64,000 bases of DNA from Boesenbergia rotunda (Eukaryota > Streptophyta > Magnoliopsida > Zingiberales > Zingiberaceae), in NCBI GenBank assembly GCA_024364735.1, contig JAGFNQ010005198.1:297320-361319 (forward strand). Direction: 5' to 3'. This document shows positions 44,396 to 55,898 of the stretch, piece by piece. Numbering within the stretch: position 1 is the first letter of the stretch; each line of letters begins with the position of its first letter. A model generated the notes under the pieces. It saw only the letters and a program-made list of their open reading frames with translations, was not told where the DNA came from and did not search any database. The position numbers were made by a program, and so were the translations under genes.

Positions 44396-44717
44396 CAGAA
44401 GCCAAGATAGCATGGCTTGCCCGGCTAAAGGAAAGCAAGTGAGACATCAAAGTATTAACACAATACAGACATACACATACAGAAGGTAACAAAAATTTTA
44501 CTTTATTTATATGGGAAATACATGAAGACCAATGTCTCAGAGAAATATCAAGATACAATCAGAATATCTAGTAAGAGGAAGCGCTCCACTACTTGGGCCT
44601 TTCTTCGCTTCTGCGTCATTCCCGCAGGGTCGCTTGGCTCGGAACCGTCTTCCAAATATGTGGTATGCGGGAGTCCGTCGATGTCCTCTTTGAATCTTCG
44701 GCCATCATCTTGGTACT
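44396..44717. other. Spacer after minisatellite
   Basis: It ends the array with a degenerate unit and continues into sequence of the gypsy element without recognised motifs. Confidence 0.5.
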
Positions 44718-45314
44718 TCATCTGAGTAACTGGTAATAGATGAGGACGCCTGAGGTAACACATGGGTAGCACGACCCCATCTGAAGGCCCCGACTACCTC
44801 TTCCCATAATGATGCATCCGACACAACATTCAGAAGGAAGAGGAGGGGGATCAGCAACTGCAATTTCTCTCCAGATGCTGGAAAAGAAGAATTGCCTTAA
44901 TAGGGGAGAGGATGCAGTGGCAGCAACGCCTCCCCTCTTAGTGACGGCGTATCCCACAAACACCATCCTATGCCCAAAACTCGGGGAAAGCGAGGATTCG
45001 GAAGAGGATGGCGTCTGAAGAAGACTAGGAATGCACCGCCACGGACCAACCAGGGGGAGGCAACCATCAGGATATGTCATCTCTGCCATGCCCACTAGCG
45101 GACCACGTGATGTCTCTTCTGGACTCCTCAGATAATCCGGAGCCCCACCTCCACCAGGATCTTTAGCGAGACCCTGGACATCATCTCCACCATGCTCCCC
45201 AGCAAATGATGCAAGGCTTCCCCCTCCGTAAGGCCCTTCGGCCGGGAACCCTCTTACATCTCCGCCATAGACAACTGCGACCGCAAAAAGGGGTGGAAGA
45301 AAAGACAACGACAT
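44718..45314 (-). CDS. Antisense ORF in gypsy element (198 aa), unknown
   Basis: An open frame on the minus strand begins MSLSFLPPLFAVAVVYGGDV. It is Gly/Pro/Ser-rich, with no domain I recognise. It lies where Tat-lineage elements may carry extra ORFs. It may also be a chance frame in GC-rich DNA, so coding status is uncertain. Confidence 0.25.
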   Translation of the reverse strand: MSLSFLPPLFAVAVVYGGDVRGFPAEGPYGGGSLASFAGEHGGDDVQGLAKDPGGGGAPDYLRSPEETSRGPLVGMAEMTYPDGCLPLVGPWRCIPSLLQTPSSSESSLSPSFGHRMVFVGYAVTKRGGVAATASSPLLRQFFFSSIWREIAVADPPPLPSECCVGCIIMGRGSRGLQMGSCYPCVTSGVLIYYQLLR

Positions 45315-45667
45315 CTCGCCATCAATAAGAAAGGAGACGGAAGGGATGAAGAAGACGGTTCACCTTTCTCCCCCTATTTATAGTGACCACTGCATCCCCG
45401 TACCTTTAATGCAGGCACGACACGGGAACAGTAACGGACGCCAACTCTGAAGTGTCGCATCGATTGACATGCCTTTGCCCCGCCTAGGAACCCGTAACTC
45501 GTCGCGCCTAGGAACCCGCAACTTTTTTATGAGTCCATTCATGACATTGCGTGTGATGCGGAGGCGATGGTTCGGGAACCACCAGCAGCCGCCAAACGGA
45601 AAGGGCTGACTGGAGCCCAATAGGGAAATAAATGCAGACCTAGCAATGGAAGCTTGCAGGGTTATTA
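45315..45667. other. Gypsy-element sequence before nested LTR
   Basis: An open frame of about 120 codons on the minus strand spans 45378-45746, partly inside the solo LTR, so it is not a gene. No motif is seen. TATTA at 45663-45667 is the left target copy. Confidence 0.5.
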
Positions 45668-48103
45668 TGTTGGGACCGGGTGCATGTTGACATGGATGCG
45701 GGTTCGTAATTTTAAAATTAATTACGTGCAGCGGAAGGTTTAGCATAAATAATTTCTCAAATTATTTAACCACACATCTAAGCATGCAACCTTATCTTGT
45801 GTAGACATGATCATATATTTAAAATTTTACAGAAACGTAAACTAATTTACTTGTTACCTCGCGTAACTCGAAGGAAGGGACGAGATCCAACCGTAAGCGT
45901 CCCTCGGAAGCTCCGCCTCTATTCGCGTCCACGCCGAGTATCTTCGGGATGACTTCGCAAAGCCAAGAGTTTCGTGTTCTCGAGAACTACTAGATTCTCC
46001 GAGAACGCGACAAAAACCAAGAGAGAAGTAATCACATCGGAAAAACTCACCACCAAGGTTGGCCGGAATCACAATTCCGGCGAGGAGGAAGATGACTTGC
46101 ACCCAATCCCAAGGTGATGATGGCCGGAGAGGAAGATCGTCCCAACGGAAGAACTTCGTCGCCTCGGTGCTTCTCCTTGTGCTCACGGAAAGAATAAGGG
46201 AGAAGAAGGGAGAGGCCGGCCAAGAGAAAGAAGGGAGGAGAGGGAGAGAGCCCAAGCAAGAATACTTTGATTATTTCGAATGAATTCCAAGCCTTGCCTT
46301 GGGTCCTTTATATAGTGGCCTCTCAACCGCCAAGTCTTTTTTTTCTTATGAAATAAATTTTCATAAGAAATTTATCATATAAATTTTCTATGACTTATTC
46401 CATCATGCCAAGTCTTGATTTTATATCATGGTTAAAATCATATTTTAATTCATGATAAAAATCAACCAAGTCTCTTTTTTCTTATGGAATAAATTTTCAT
46501 AAGAAATTTATCATATAAATTTCTTTATATAAATTTTTTTATCATGGTAAATCAATCCATGATTGATTTTATAAAATAAAATAAACCAATCCATGGTTCA
46601 TTTTAATTTCCATGAAAAATAAATTTCTTTATATAAATTTCATTATATAAATTTCTTTATCATGGTAAATCAATCCATGATTGATTTTATAAAATAAAAT
46701 AAACCAATCCATGGTTCATTTTAATTTCCATGAAAAATAAACCAAACCTTAGTTTATATAAAAAATTTATATCATCCATAATTTTATAAAACAAACCACA
46801 CTTGATTTATTTTATAAATTGAACCAAACAATTTGGTTCCCTCCCTTTGTTGTGGCCGGCCAAGCAAAGAGGGTGGGGACCCTCTTTGGTCGGCCTATCC
46901 AAGCCACGCCCCAATGAATTAAACTCATTTAATTCATCTATTAATTCTTCAAAAGGCTTAGCCATTTTACGCTTCCGATGTGTCTCTGAAAAATTCAGAT
47001 TCGACTTATCGTTTGGCTCAACCAAACCTAATCTGTCTTGATTGGAAAATCCAATTTTCAACTCGTTTTAAATACCTCGGATTAGTCATAGCGCGTGTGA
47101 CTAAATGAGCTTTCGATTTATGTTGGTCGTCTATAATTAACCAATTATAGAACGATCATGAGTGGCACCTAGTAGTACATCATGATCCCCAATTAATCGA
47201 AAGATCAACGGTTGACTTCAGAAACAATTCTGAAACCCTTCAGCAGCTATAATGAATCGTACCTCATTCCCTTCACCATCTTATACCCACTTGGTTCAGG
47301 ACATGGTCTATGTGTGTCAGTCCCCACTAGGCTGACTACATCACACCTAGCCCAAGTAACATTTTCTCATCCTACGGATTCTAATTACTCTCATGTATCT
47401 AAGAGATTCATACTCTGAACATGTCATGCTCTGGCCAGAGGCTTCGAGTAACAATCCGACGAAAGGACTTGGGTATACATCTCCTCGCAAGGAGTGGTGA
47501 ATCCTTTGTAGGTTGTTCAAACATCTTCGGGCACTTCGACTTATACCCAATCATCCTGGGTCCACACCTCCTTGGAGATGCTTGCTTAAGATGTCAAAGG
47601 ATAAGTCTCCATGACCAAGATGACTTGAACACCGCAAGTCAAAGGAACATCGCACTTAAGCTGCAGTAAGAACTTCACTGACATATCTATATGTAGACTA
47701 CCATATGAAGTTTTACAGCCAGTCACTCCAATGAACTAGTTCCCTTAACTAGCATTCATGTTTATCTCCGGACATCCCAATGTCACCAGCCAGTGAGAAT
47801 CAGCTGATTAGAGAATAACCCATGCTAGTCTCAACAGAATTGATAGTGTCCGTATTTATCAATTCATCGACTAGGGACAATTTCAATACTTCACAATTGA
47901 GCATGTAGAGATAATCACTAGTTGTGAATTCATCACAAGTTCTCTCATGCTGTGAATTGTATTGCGGACATTCAGTAAATGAATTTAAGATCTCAATCAA
48001 ATACACAAACATGTATACTCAAATAGTGAATACTCATTTATTAAAATAAATGATTACAATCATAAGGCGATTGCCTTAGGACACTTCTCTCATATCACTA
48101 ACA
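45668..48103 (-). mobile_element. Solo LTR (2436 bp), opposite-orientation relative of 11437-13740
   Basis: On the plus strand it begins TGTTGGGACCGGGTGC and ends ATATCACTAACA, the reverse complement of the 11437 copy's ends. It is flanked by TATTA at 45663-45667 and 48104-48108. The middle contains AT-rich repeats (AAATTTCTTTATATAAATTTC near 46620 and relatives at 46500 and 46650) that account for its larger size. It has no coding region. Confidence 0.93.
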
Positions 48104-48395
48104 TATTACGGGAGACCCGTACCCAGGACCAACCTCAGAAAAAATTTCTATCTTTTTACTTCTCCGAGCCCTTGCGACGAAGGCACGTGACATGCAGAAC
48201 CGGGTCGAAAAGCATGCGCAAAACATTAAGGTAAGAAAATATGATCATGATAACCAAAATTGATATAATAAGGGCCCAGTTCCCTGGTAAAACATGCAAT
48301 CTTACTACTCCGGGTCTTCGTGAGGGAATCTCTTTACAATTCAGCCGGTACTCACAAACGCGGGTCGGCATTGGGAGGCAGAAGTTGATCCTTGT

Positions 48396-49484
48396 TCAAC
48401 TGGTCGATAGCCCCGTGGAAGCCTTGTGCAAGCGCTGCTCTACCTGTTCAGCTACGATGGCATGAAATTCATCCGACTCCAGAAACTTCGCCTTGAAGTC
48501 TGCTTCAGCTTTCTTAGAGCTAGAAGCTTTAGTAGCCCGAAGGGCGTGAAGCTCAGCCTCAGCAGCCTCGTGGGCGCGCTTCAGCCGTCCCAACTCGGCA
48601 GACATCCCATCCTGATCGGCCAGGGCATCCCTGAGTCTGTCCGATTTGGCCTATACCTCCGATCGAGCTTGAGCCAAGTCATCTTCCAGGGCAGATGCAC
48701 GATCAGTGACCATCAGAAAGTCAAACTCCTTCTGGGTAAGTTGCTGCGCCTGATCTTGAACGCGCGCGTTCAGTCTATCGGTCGAGGCTGCCATAAGTCG
48801 GATGTCACCCGACAACCTCCTCTCTCATATTTGAAGCTGATCCCTCTCCTGCGTCATCTAGAGCAGATCCCGCGTAACAACCACCGCTCTTTCATACGCC
48901 AGGCGTTCTCGGTGTCGAGAGTTTTGAAGAGCCAACTCTTTGTCCTGCAAGGCATCCAGCAGATGCTCTACCTTGGCCCGGAGGGCTCGGTTGACCCCCA
49001 CTGCTTGTATAAGTCCCACCCGACGCTCATGATCAGTTGTGGCCTCGCCTCTCATGGCCCAGCGGGTCAAGGCTTCAACCTGGAGCCAGGAGCACAAACC
49101 CCGACCCCACCGGCGGTTAGGCAATCTTCAGCTGCCTGTCATTGCACCAATAAGTCAGAGAGTATGCAAGAGAATACCCAATGCAACAGTAACTTATACC
49201 TTCAGAATGGTCTCCCGGAGAGTGGTTAGCGGTCCAGCCGAGACTCGTACTGCTGCCCCTCCTGAGGACCTTGGCGGGTTATCTCGTACCTCGGGCGGCA
49301 GCAAGCCTCGGCGATGAGGAAGTCGTTGAACAACAATAGCTTCGGGTGGCAGGCTGGAAGGGCCAGAGTCGTCCTCCTCCGAGCTAGAAGTACCCTCGGA
49401 CAAGGCCCCCTCGATCGGAGCGTCCTTCAATGTCACGGGGGGGGGGGGGGGGGGAGGATTGCATGGAAGCCTCCAATGCTGCAT
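48396..49484 (-). pseudogene. Antisense coiled-coil ORF of gypsy element, broken
   Basis: Reading on the minus strand from 49484 gives a Pro/Ser/acidic segment (GTSSSEEDDSGPSSLPPE). Then in other frames come VEHLLDALQDKELALQNSRHRER and ELGRLKRAHEAAEAELHALRA, EADFKAKFLESDEFHAIVAEQ, long heptad-type helices. Stops and frame changes separate the pieces (about 49125-49193 and 48606-48857). Similar coiled-coil ORFs occur in plant Tat-like elements; I have no specific family match. Confidence 0.6.
49437..49454. repeat. Run of 18 G at an element junction
   Basis: An uninterrupted G18 lies exactly between the gypsy antisense ORF and the copia pol pseudogene. Length may be unreliable, as such runs are error-prone in sequencing. 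Confidence 0.9.
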
Positions 49485-51814
49485 CCTATCGCGGATGCAT
49501 AAGGAATCTTATTCATGCAAATCCTCTCGTCTTCTATGCGCGGACACATAGACTTCGAAAGGATAATCCCATGCCTGATGGGAAGGTAACCTTTCTTAGA
49601 TTCCGACATGCTAAACCTTTTTAGCACTCGGTCTATATATGTAGACTGCGAAAGACCAAGCAATCATTTTGATCTATCTCTATAGATTCTAATCCCAAGG
49701 ATATAGGTTGCTTCTCCCAGGTCTTTCATGGAGAAAGTTTTGGACAACCAAATTTTAACTGACTGTAAGACTGATATATCGTTTCCTATAAGTAATATGT
49801 CATCGACATATAACACTAGGAATACGACTGCACTCCCACTAACCTTCTTATACACACAAGGTTCGTCAGGATTTTGTGAGAAATCAAACTCTTTGATTGT
49901 CTCATCAAAATGGATGTTCCAGCTCATGGATGCTTGCTTTAATCCATATATGGATCGTCGAAGCTCACATACTTTGGTTTTATTAACCGATGTGAAACCT
50001 TCAGGTTGTATCATGTATACATCCTCAAACAGGTTTCCATTAAGGAAAGCTGTTTTCACATCCATTTGCCATATCTCATAATCATAATGAGCTGCTATGG
50101 CCAGGAGCATCCGAATGGATTTAAGCATAGCTACTGGCGAATAGGTTTCGTTATAATCAATTCCTTGTTTCTGACGATATCCTTTTGCCACTAATCTAGC
50201 CTTAAAGGTAACAACATTACCTTCCATGTCGGTTTTCTTCTTGAAAACCCACTTGCATCCTATAGGCTTAATCCCTTCAGGTGGTTTAACCAAGTCCCAT
50301 ACTTGATTTTCGTACATGGAATTCATTTCCGACTTCATGGCTTCAAGCCATTTATCCCTTTCTGAATTTTTCAGAACATCTTCATAATTGATAGGTTCGT
50401 CATCGCTAATGAGTAACACGTCGTTCGATTCACTTATGAGAAATCCGTATCTCTCTGGAATATATGACTGACTCCATTGAGACAATATCCCATTGTCCTT
50501 AAGATAATCTTGAAACTCTTGACTTAAGCATTTACCACCCCGATCGGATCGAAGTATCTTAATACTTTTGCCAAGCTGTTTCTCTACTTCACTTCTGAAC
50601 TCTTTGAATTTCTCAAAAGCTTCAGATTTGTGTTTCATTAAGACCACATACCCGAATCGTGAGTGATCATCGATAAAGGTAATGAAGTAGCTATAGACTC
50701 CTTGTGCAAGAGTTGACATTGGTCCACATACATCAGTATGTATTAGACCAAGCAATTCTCCCACTGGTTTACCTTTTTCGGAAAAGGGTAATTTGGTCAT
50801 CTTGCCTTTTAAGCATGATTCGCATGTATCAAATGAACCGGATTCAAATGATTCCAGAATTCCACATCGGTGTAATTTGGTCATGCGTTTCTTACTTATA
50901 TGGCCAAGACGACAATGCCACGTATAGGAGTCTATTTGATTATCTATTCGAGCACGTTTGTTGCTAACTTCGATATTGAAAACGTCACCGGATAAATCTA
51001 ACGTGTAGATACCATTGTATAAAGTTCCCATTTCATAAAAAACACCATTTAAAGTTATGTAACAACAATTGTTACTAAAAGTTAAATGATAACCATTTTC
51101 ATTCAAGCATGAAATAGATACAATGTTCTTTATTAATGAAGGAACAAAATAACAATTATCCAATTCTAAGACAAGTCCAGCAGGGAGCTTTAGCAAATAT
51201 GTTCCGATGGAAACAACAGCAATCTTTACTCCATTTCTAACTCGCAAATTCGCTTTTCCCTTGACGAGTCTTCTTCTATTCCTTAGCCCCTTTTTGTCAT
51301 TACATATATGTGAGCTACTCCGAGTATCCAGTACCCAGGTGTACGAGGAAATAGTGTGACATTCAATAACGAAGATACCTGAAGAGGATGGGGCATCGGA
51401 TGCCTTCCTCTTCAAGGACTCAAGATAAACCTTGCAGTTTCTTCGCCAGTGGCCCTTCTTGCCACAGTGATGGCAAGTGCCTTTTGGTGTCTTTTCAGTC
51501 TTTTTGGCCTTTTTCTTCCTTCCCTTATTTTGTTCTTTGGGCTTCCTCTTAGAACCTTTGTTTGAGGAACCAACTAACAGTATCGTCTTCTGATCCTGCT
51601 TTACAGAAGGCTCTACAGTCTTCAGCAGGTTGAGCAACTCAGGAAACTGGTCTGGAGTTGCATCTTCAGGAGGACGGTTGGGAAGTTGTTTTTCAAGGGC
51701 ATAAGCAAGCTTTTCTGCCTTGAGGACTATCCTCAGGTTTCTAAGCCAGTCCATGAAGTTTGGCCCAGTCAACTTATTGGTGTCCAAAATGAAACGCAAA
51801 TTCAGAGAAGACAT
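49455..51814 (-). pseudogene. Ty1/copia gag-pol, internally deleted
   Basis: The minus-strand frame opens at 51814 (MSSLNLRFILDTNKLTGPNF). Landmarks are a shortened gag; zinc knuckle CHHCGKKGHWRRNC (residues 114-127); protease with DTR in place of DTG (163-165); integrase HHCC finger (299-333) and two catalytic Asp (HTDVCGP, RSDRGG). The fusion SQSYIPERYGFLISE (about 447) skips the third catalytic residue and the integrase end. RT follows with MDVKTAFLNGNL and YVDD (668-671). A single in-frame stop at 49664-49666 is followed in frame by LLGLSQSTYIDRVLKRFSMS and the start of RNase H, which breaks off after ASAIG at the G run. The long open frame suggests fairly recent decay. Confidence 0.92.
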
Positions 51815-52608
51815 GATCAGGTGATTATCCTAGAAATACAAATTGAGTTTATGTGATAAGAATGATAAAGAATGCATCGATATACATTCATTAAATCCTA
51901 TTTATTTTCGAATTGAATAACCCTTTTTATCAATTCGGGAGATCGTAGGAACATCTCCAAATAGGTTGATATCCAACCATAGATAAGAACAACCATGGCT
52001 GAGGCCATCATGTTATTCTTAGCTATGAAGGTAGGTAATTATACCGATTACATATTACATATATGTAATTATCACATTATGCTATCAACTAATTGAATGT
52101 TTGCATAAATCATTGGGTTGTTAACTCATTAACAAATATGCAACAATATACATAGCACCCAACTGCACCTCTCTTTACATCGACCTTGGCTGTGGCACAA
52201 CAAATCGATGCTCCAAGCTTAAGACTGTCCCATTAATCAAGAAATAGTTTTAATATGGATGGAGCTCATTCAACCATTTAGTCAGGCTTGGATGTGTCCA
52301 ACAACCAAAACTAAGGATTGACCTCTGACTCCAACTATATTAATCATAAACTAATTCCATGGTTTGAACATGTTGAGGTTCAAGCCGAGCATGGATGTGT
52401 CCATCAACCCAAACGAGAAAAAAAACTCCGGTTCTAACCATATTAATGGAAGGTGTTGACCTTAATATTTTGTAAGGGGTTTTGGGTCTCATCTTTTTCT
52501 TTTATGCACATTCATGACATATAATTATGTCATGTTCTAACGATTTCCTTAATAAAGTATGTATGTGACTTAATTTATTAAGTCTCATTAATTTAACAAC
52601 TTAATTTA
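51815..52608. other. Leader-side sequence of copia pseudogene and spacer
   Basis: Just before the gag ATG the minus strand reads CCTAGGATAATCACCTGATC, as in copia leaders. No primer-binding site or LTR end is seen here. The remainder has two similar blocks (GGCTTGGATGTGTCCA and GAGCATGGATGTGTCCATC near 52290 and 52390). No gene is seen. Confidence 0.5.
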
Positions 52609-53605
52609 TCGTATGTTAACGTGAAATTTAAGGCGCTTTAGTTGAGACCAGGGCACCCTTAATGGATAAAAGTTTATCCATTGCACAAACGTTCATGACG
52701 GTAATTTTACATCTAAGGCGCCTTAGCTCTAATTCAAGGCATCTTAGTTTACAATTGAGACGTCTTAGTTCAATTTTTCAATTAAATATTATAAATTATT
52801 AAATCTAGTGAGAATATCATCAGTTTAATTAATTCACATTAACATTATTTTAATATATGCTTATTTTTTTATTCTAATTAGAACATTTAATTAAATTAAT
52901 CAAATTGAATCAAGTATTTAATACTTTTTACCACTTAGTACAATATTCATAAGTTTATTATTAAAATCATACTAATTAAAGCAAACATCTTGAAGGATGG
53001 TGAATAAGATAAACGTAAATAATTAGTTCTAAATACTAGATCTTATAATAAGTCCAAAATAACATGATAAATTAATAAAATAATTAAATCATATTATAAA
53101 TAAAAGGTACCTCCTATAATAAACACTAAAATAATAGTAAATACTTACTTAACAAAATTCCAACCTAACAAAAATATAAAAACGATTTATACCTGAAGAT
53201 GAGACGTCGAGTGGGAGAAGAACAACAAAAGTAATAACTTACCAATAAATAAATTATACATAAAATTAATTAAAATATTTTAAAAATAAATAAAACAAAT
53301 TTATATAAGCAGCGGCTAGCAGCACCCGACAACGGCCCACAAGGGCCAGTAGCTGCCGACAACTACTCGTAAGGGCTGACAGCTGCCAGCAGTGACCGAC
53401 AATGACCAACAAGGGTTGACAGCGGCCCACAGAGGCTAGATTTGGTCGATCGCGTCCGCGGCTCGCCCGTGGCCAGGCGACCAGATATGGCTGGCGAGGC
53501 CGGCCCGAGGCCAAACAGCTAGATCTGGCCGGTCGTAGCTCGCCCTCGGCTAGGTGGCCAAATCTGGTCGGCCGATTGCAGCCTGACCGGAGATATGACA
53601 AGAAA
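52609..53605. repeat. Dispersed repeat, copy 2 (empty Harbinger site)
   Basis: It is homologous to 31104-31436 joined to 32089-32805. At 52931-52945 it reads CCACTTAGTACAATA, the uninterrupted target of the 649-bp MITE, with one TTA. The GC-rich end patch (53310-53590) holds an open minus-strand frame of about 110 codons, probably a chance frame. Confidence 0.9.
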
Positions 53606-53642
53606 AAAATAAAAAAAAGGCTTATCGGAGGAAAATCAGAGT

Positions 53643-53669
53643 AGGAGGAGGAGGAGGAGGAGGAGGAGG
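53643..53669 (+). repeat. (AGG)n microsatellite
   Basis: Nine AGG trinucleotides in a row follow the dispersed repeat. Confidence 0.92.
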
Positions 53670-53699
53670 CCGGAGTGCGGAGGAGGTCGAGTGTGCACG

Positions 53700-54256
53700 A
53701 GGAGAAAACTTAGGACTGAGCCCTAATTTTGTTTGCTATTTTTCGACAGAATTAGATTCTCATCGAAAATTTTCGATGGATATCTAATTCCATTGAAAAT
53801 ATCCTCATAGCCATGTGGCAAAATCGATAATTTCCAACAAAAATATAATTCTGTCGGTAGTTTCCAACGGAAATATAATTCCGTCATAAATTTATATTTC
53901 TGTCGAAAATTCCTTTGGTATTTAATGTTTTTGTTTTCTAAAAAATAAAAATAAAAATTAGACCAAATCAAATGCTCCTTTAATTTCTAGATTTAGTTTA
54001 GTTTCCAGAATTAAACATTTATATTCTTTATATAATTTTCCACTAAATTGAAAACGATAAAAACATATTTCTATCATTGTTTTTTTTTGTCCTGCAAAAT
54101 TATTGTAACGTAGGATCGTATAGATTCTATCGATATCCTATGCGATCCCATTGATCTATCGTAGAAAACGATCCCAAACTATCCAAGAGCATTTTGGCAC
54201 TTTTGGATTGTATGATCCTAAGATCCGGATCGTAATTTTACAAACTATGTTGCAGT
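53700..54256. other. Spacer with short palindromes
   Basis: At 53740-53905 short inverted words (CGAAAATTTTCG, TTTCCAACGGAAATATAATTCCG) recur, perhaps a decayed MITE. The rest is AT-rich. No gene is seen. Confidence 0.45.
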
Positions 54257-54487
54257 ATGTCAGCCCAGCTCACCGAAGTTTCATGGGCAGAAGAAGACGA
54301 CAACGATGAGTCGATGATGATCATCATCACTCAGAAAGCACGGTGGAGAGGGCAGCGCAGCTTCGACAGCAAAGACAATCCGGCAGCCAGTAAACAGCTA
54401 GCAAACAAGCTGAACTTGGCAGCCTCGAGCAATGCCATAGTCTCATCTTGTTCTTATGTTCCTTTCATAATTTTGGACACAAACTAG
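54257..54487 (+). CDS. Short ORF (76 aa), unknown
   Basis: An open frame starts MSAQLTEVSWAEEDDNDESM and continues with an Arg/Lys-rich and then Ala/Asn/Ser-rich part. Composition is balanced, unlike the AT-rich flanks, so it may be an exon or gene fragment. No domain is recognised, and there is no clear promoter or splice signal. Confidence 0.25.
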   Translation: MSAQLTEVSWAEEDDNDESMMIIITQKARWRGQRSFDSKDNPAASKQLANKLNLAASSNAIVSSCSYVPFIILDTN

Positions 54488-54923
54488 TGTTTCGTACTTA
54501 TCACGAGAAGCATTTGTGTGTGTGTTTTTTTTAAAATAAAATGGATTTAATTGTAATTTTGTATATTAATGGACTAACTTAAAAAAATATCAATTAATAC
54601 CTCGCCACTTGTCCCGCCAACTCCCATCGTCGCCGATGGCACAGGTTAGATACACGTCGCTGTCGCCACCGCATACATCGAGTCGTCTTACAACCTCTTC
54701 CAATACAACCACTATCCTTCATCAGTCCCCCCACGAGCTAAATAGGATGGTAAGATATTTGACCATTTATATAGAGATATTAGATTTGAGGGTCGTCAGT
54801 TATATACGAGGATAAAATCCTAGTCTGCTGACATTAATTCCTTCGATTCCAAATGCTTCACCACACCAGTGATAACCGTGATTTACCTCTTTCGTGTTGG
54901 TCCTGAGACAAGCTGGCGGGGGC
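54488..54923. other. Spacer
   Basis: No recognised feature. A short open frame at 54609-54815 is Ser/Thr/Pro-rich and not convincing. Confidence 0.45.
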
Positions 54924-55743
54924 CAGGGGCGGAGCTAGAATATTCATTCAGTGTAGACAATTAATGTTGGATACGATTTTGCAAAGCAAAATTTTGATGC
55001 CATCGATCGTTGAAAGTCAAGTTTGATTGCAAATTGAACTTTACGTTTCGCGTAGATAAATCTAGACTATTTATTTGCTCAAACTTGATCCCTAATGTTA
55101 GCATTATAATCATAAATTGGAATACTTACTCCAAGATCCGTCGATAGTTGTGAAAAATCAAAATTTTCAACTCTAACCTCTTCAATATTTTGTTCATCTA
55201 ATTCTGAATATTTTCTTTTAAAAAATCTATACATTATTGATAAAATGAGCTCCTAATGAAAATAGATAAAAAAAAATCATGAGTCACATGTAAACTAGAT
55301 TAATTGACCAGAAAAATAAGTAGGGATTTAGCATAAATCATTTAGGAATTAGGGTTAGATGATTACCTTTAGCCGCTTTGCTTTTATTCTCGTCTCTTGA
55401 GAAAATGTTGTAGAATACTAAGTGTAGAGATTGGAAAGTCTGACTCCTATGGAGTGTCGGGTAGTGAGGTAACGAGTTTGATCTATGATGAATCGGCATC
55501 CTATGGTGAGTCGACGGCTGCAAGGGTGATGTTTAGGTCACGAAGAGAAAAAGAATAATTTTTTATTTTTAATTTGCTTGTCGTGTTCCACTTTAAGCAA
55601 TTTTTTCCCTTTTTTTAACTTATTACCGATTTATCGTGGCCTTTTCTTTTTACCTTTTAATTTTTTTGTTTACTAATAAAACATTATTGTGGGGCCCAAT
55701 GTGGGCAGCTGCCCACACTGGGCCTTAATAGGCTCCGCCCATG
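54924..55743. mobile_element. Non-autonomous hAT element (820 bp)
   Basis: The ends CAGGGGCGGAGCTA and TAGGCTCCGCCCATG are inverted repeats. The 8-bp direct repeat GCGGGGGC flanks it at 54916-54923 and 55744-55751, as for hAT transposons. It has no transposase. It holds a fragment of the copia LTR family (54965-55090). Confidence 0.87.
54965..55090 (+). repeat. Fragment of copia LTR inside hAT element
   Basis: TGTTGGATACGATTTTG, GATGCCATCGATCGTTGAAAG and ACGTTTCGCGTAGATAAATC match the 5' end of the LTRs at 9800-10634 and 16101-16934 (read on their minus strand). Only about 125 of 835 bp are present. Confidence 0.88.
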
Positions 55744-55782
55744 GCGGGGGCGCTAGGGGTGAGTATTTCGCTTTTTTTTTAT

Positions 55783-55898
55783 TATTCTTCATCAGTCATA
55801 TTTTTTCTATATTAATTCTGTGATAGATTGATGTGGATACTATTCTTTATCAGTCATGTTTTTTCTATATTAATTCTGTGATAGATTGATGTGGATAC
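55783..55898 (+). repeat. Two-copy 58-bp tandem duplication
   Basis: Units 55783-55840 and 55841-55898 differ at only a few positions (TTCATCAGTCATA and TTTATCAGTCATG). Confidence 0.93.

Larger units (their letters stand above)
39923..49436 (+). mobile_element. Degenerate Ty3/gypsy element of Tat-like layout
   Basis: In order it holds a 5' LTR, primer-site region, gag, aspartic protease, an 80-bp minisatellite and antisense ORFs. RT, RNase H and integrase are not found. Tat-lineage elements are known for extra ORFs (sometimes antisense) and tandem repeats near the 3' end, which fits. No 3' LTR is found, and the right limit is set by the junction with copia pol at the G run. A solo LTR (45668-48103) interrupts it. 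Confidence 0.75.

Noticed and set aside
53266..53601. 111-codon minus-strand frame (MSYLRSGCNRPTRFGHLAEG)
   Set aside because: It lies in the GC-rich end of a dispersed repeat. The first copy (32505-32800) does not keep the frame, and no domain is seen.
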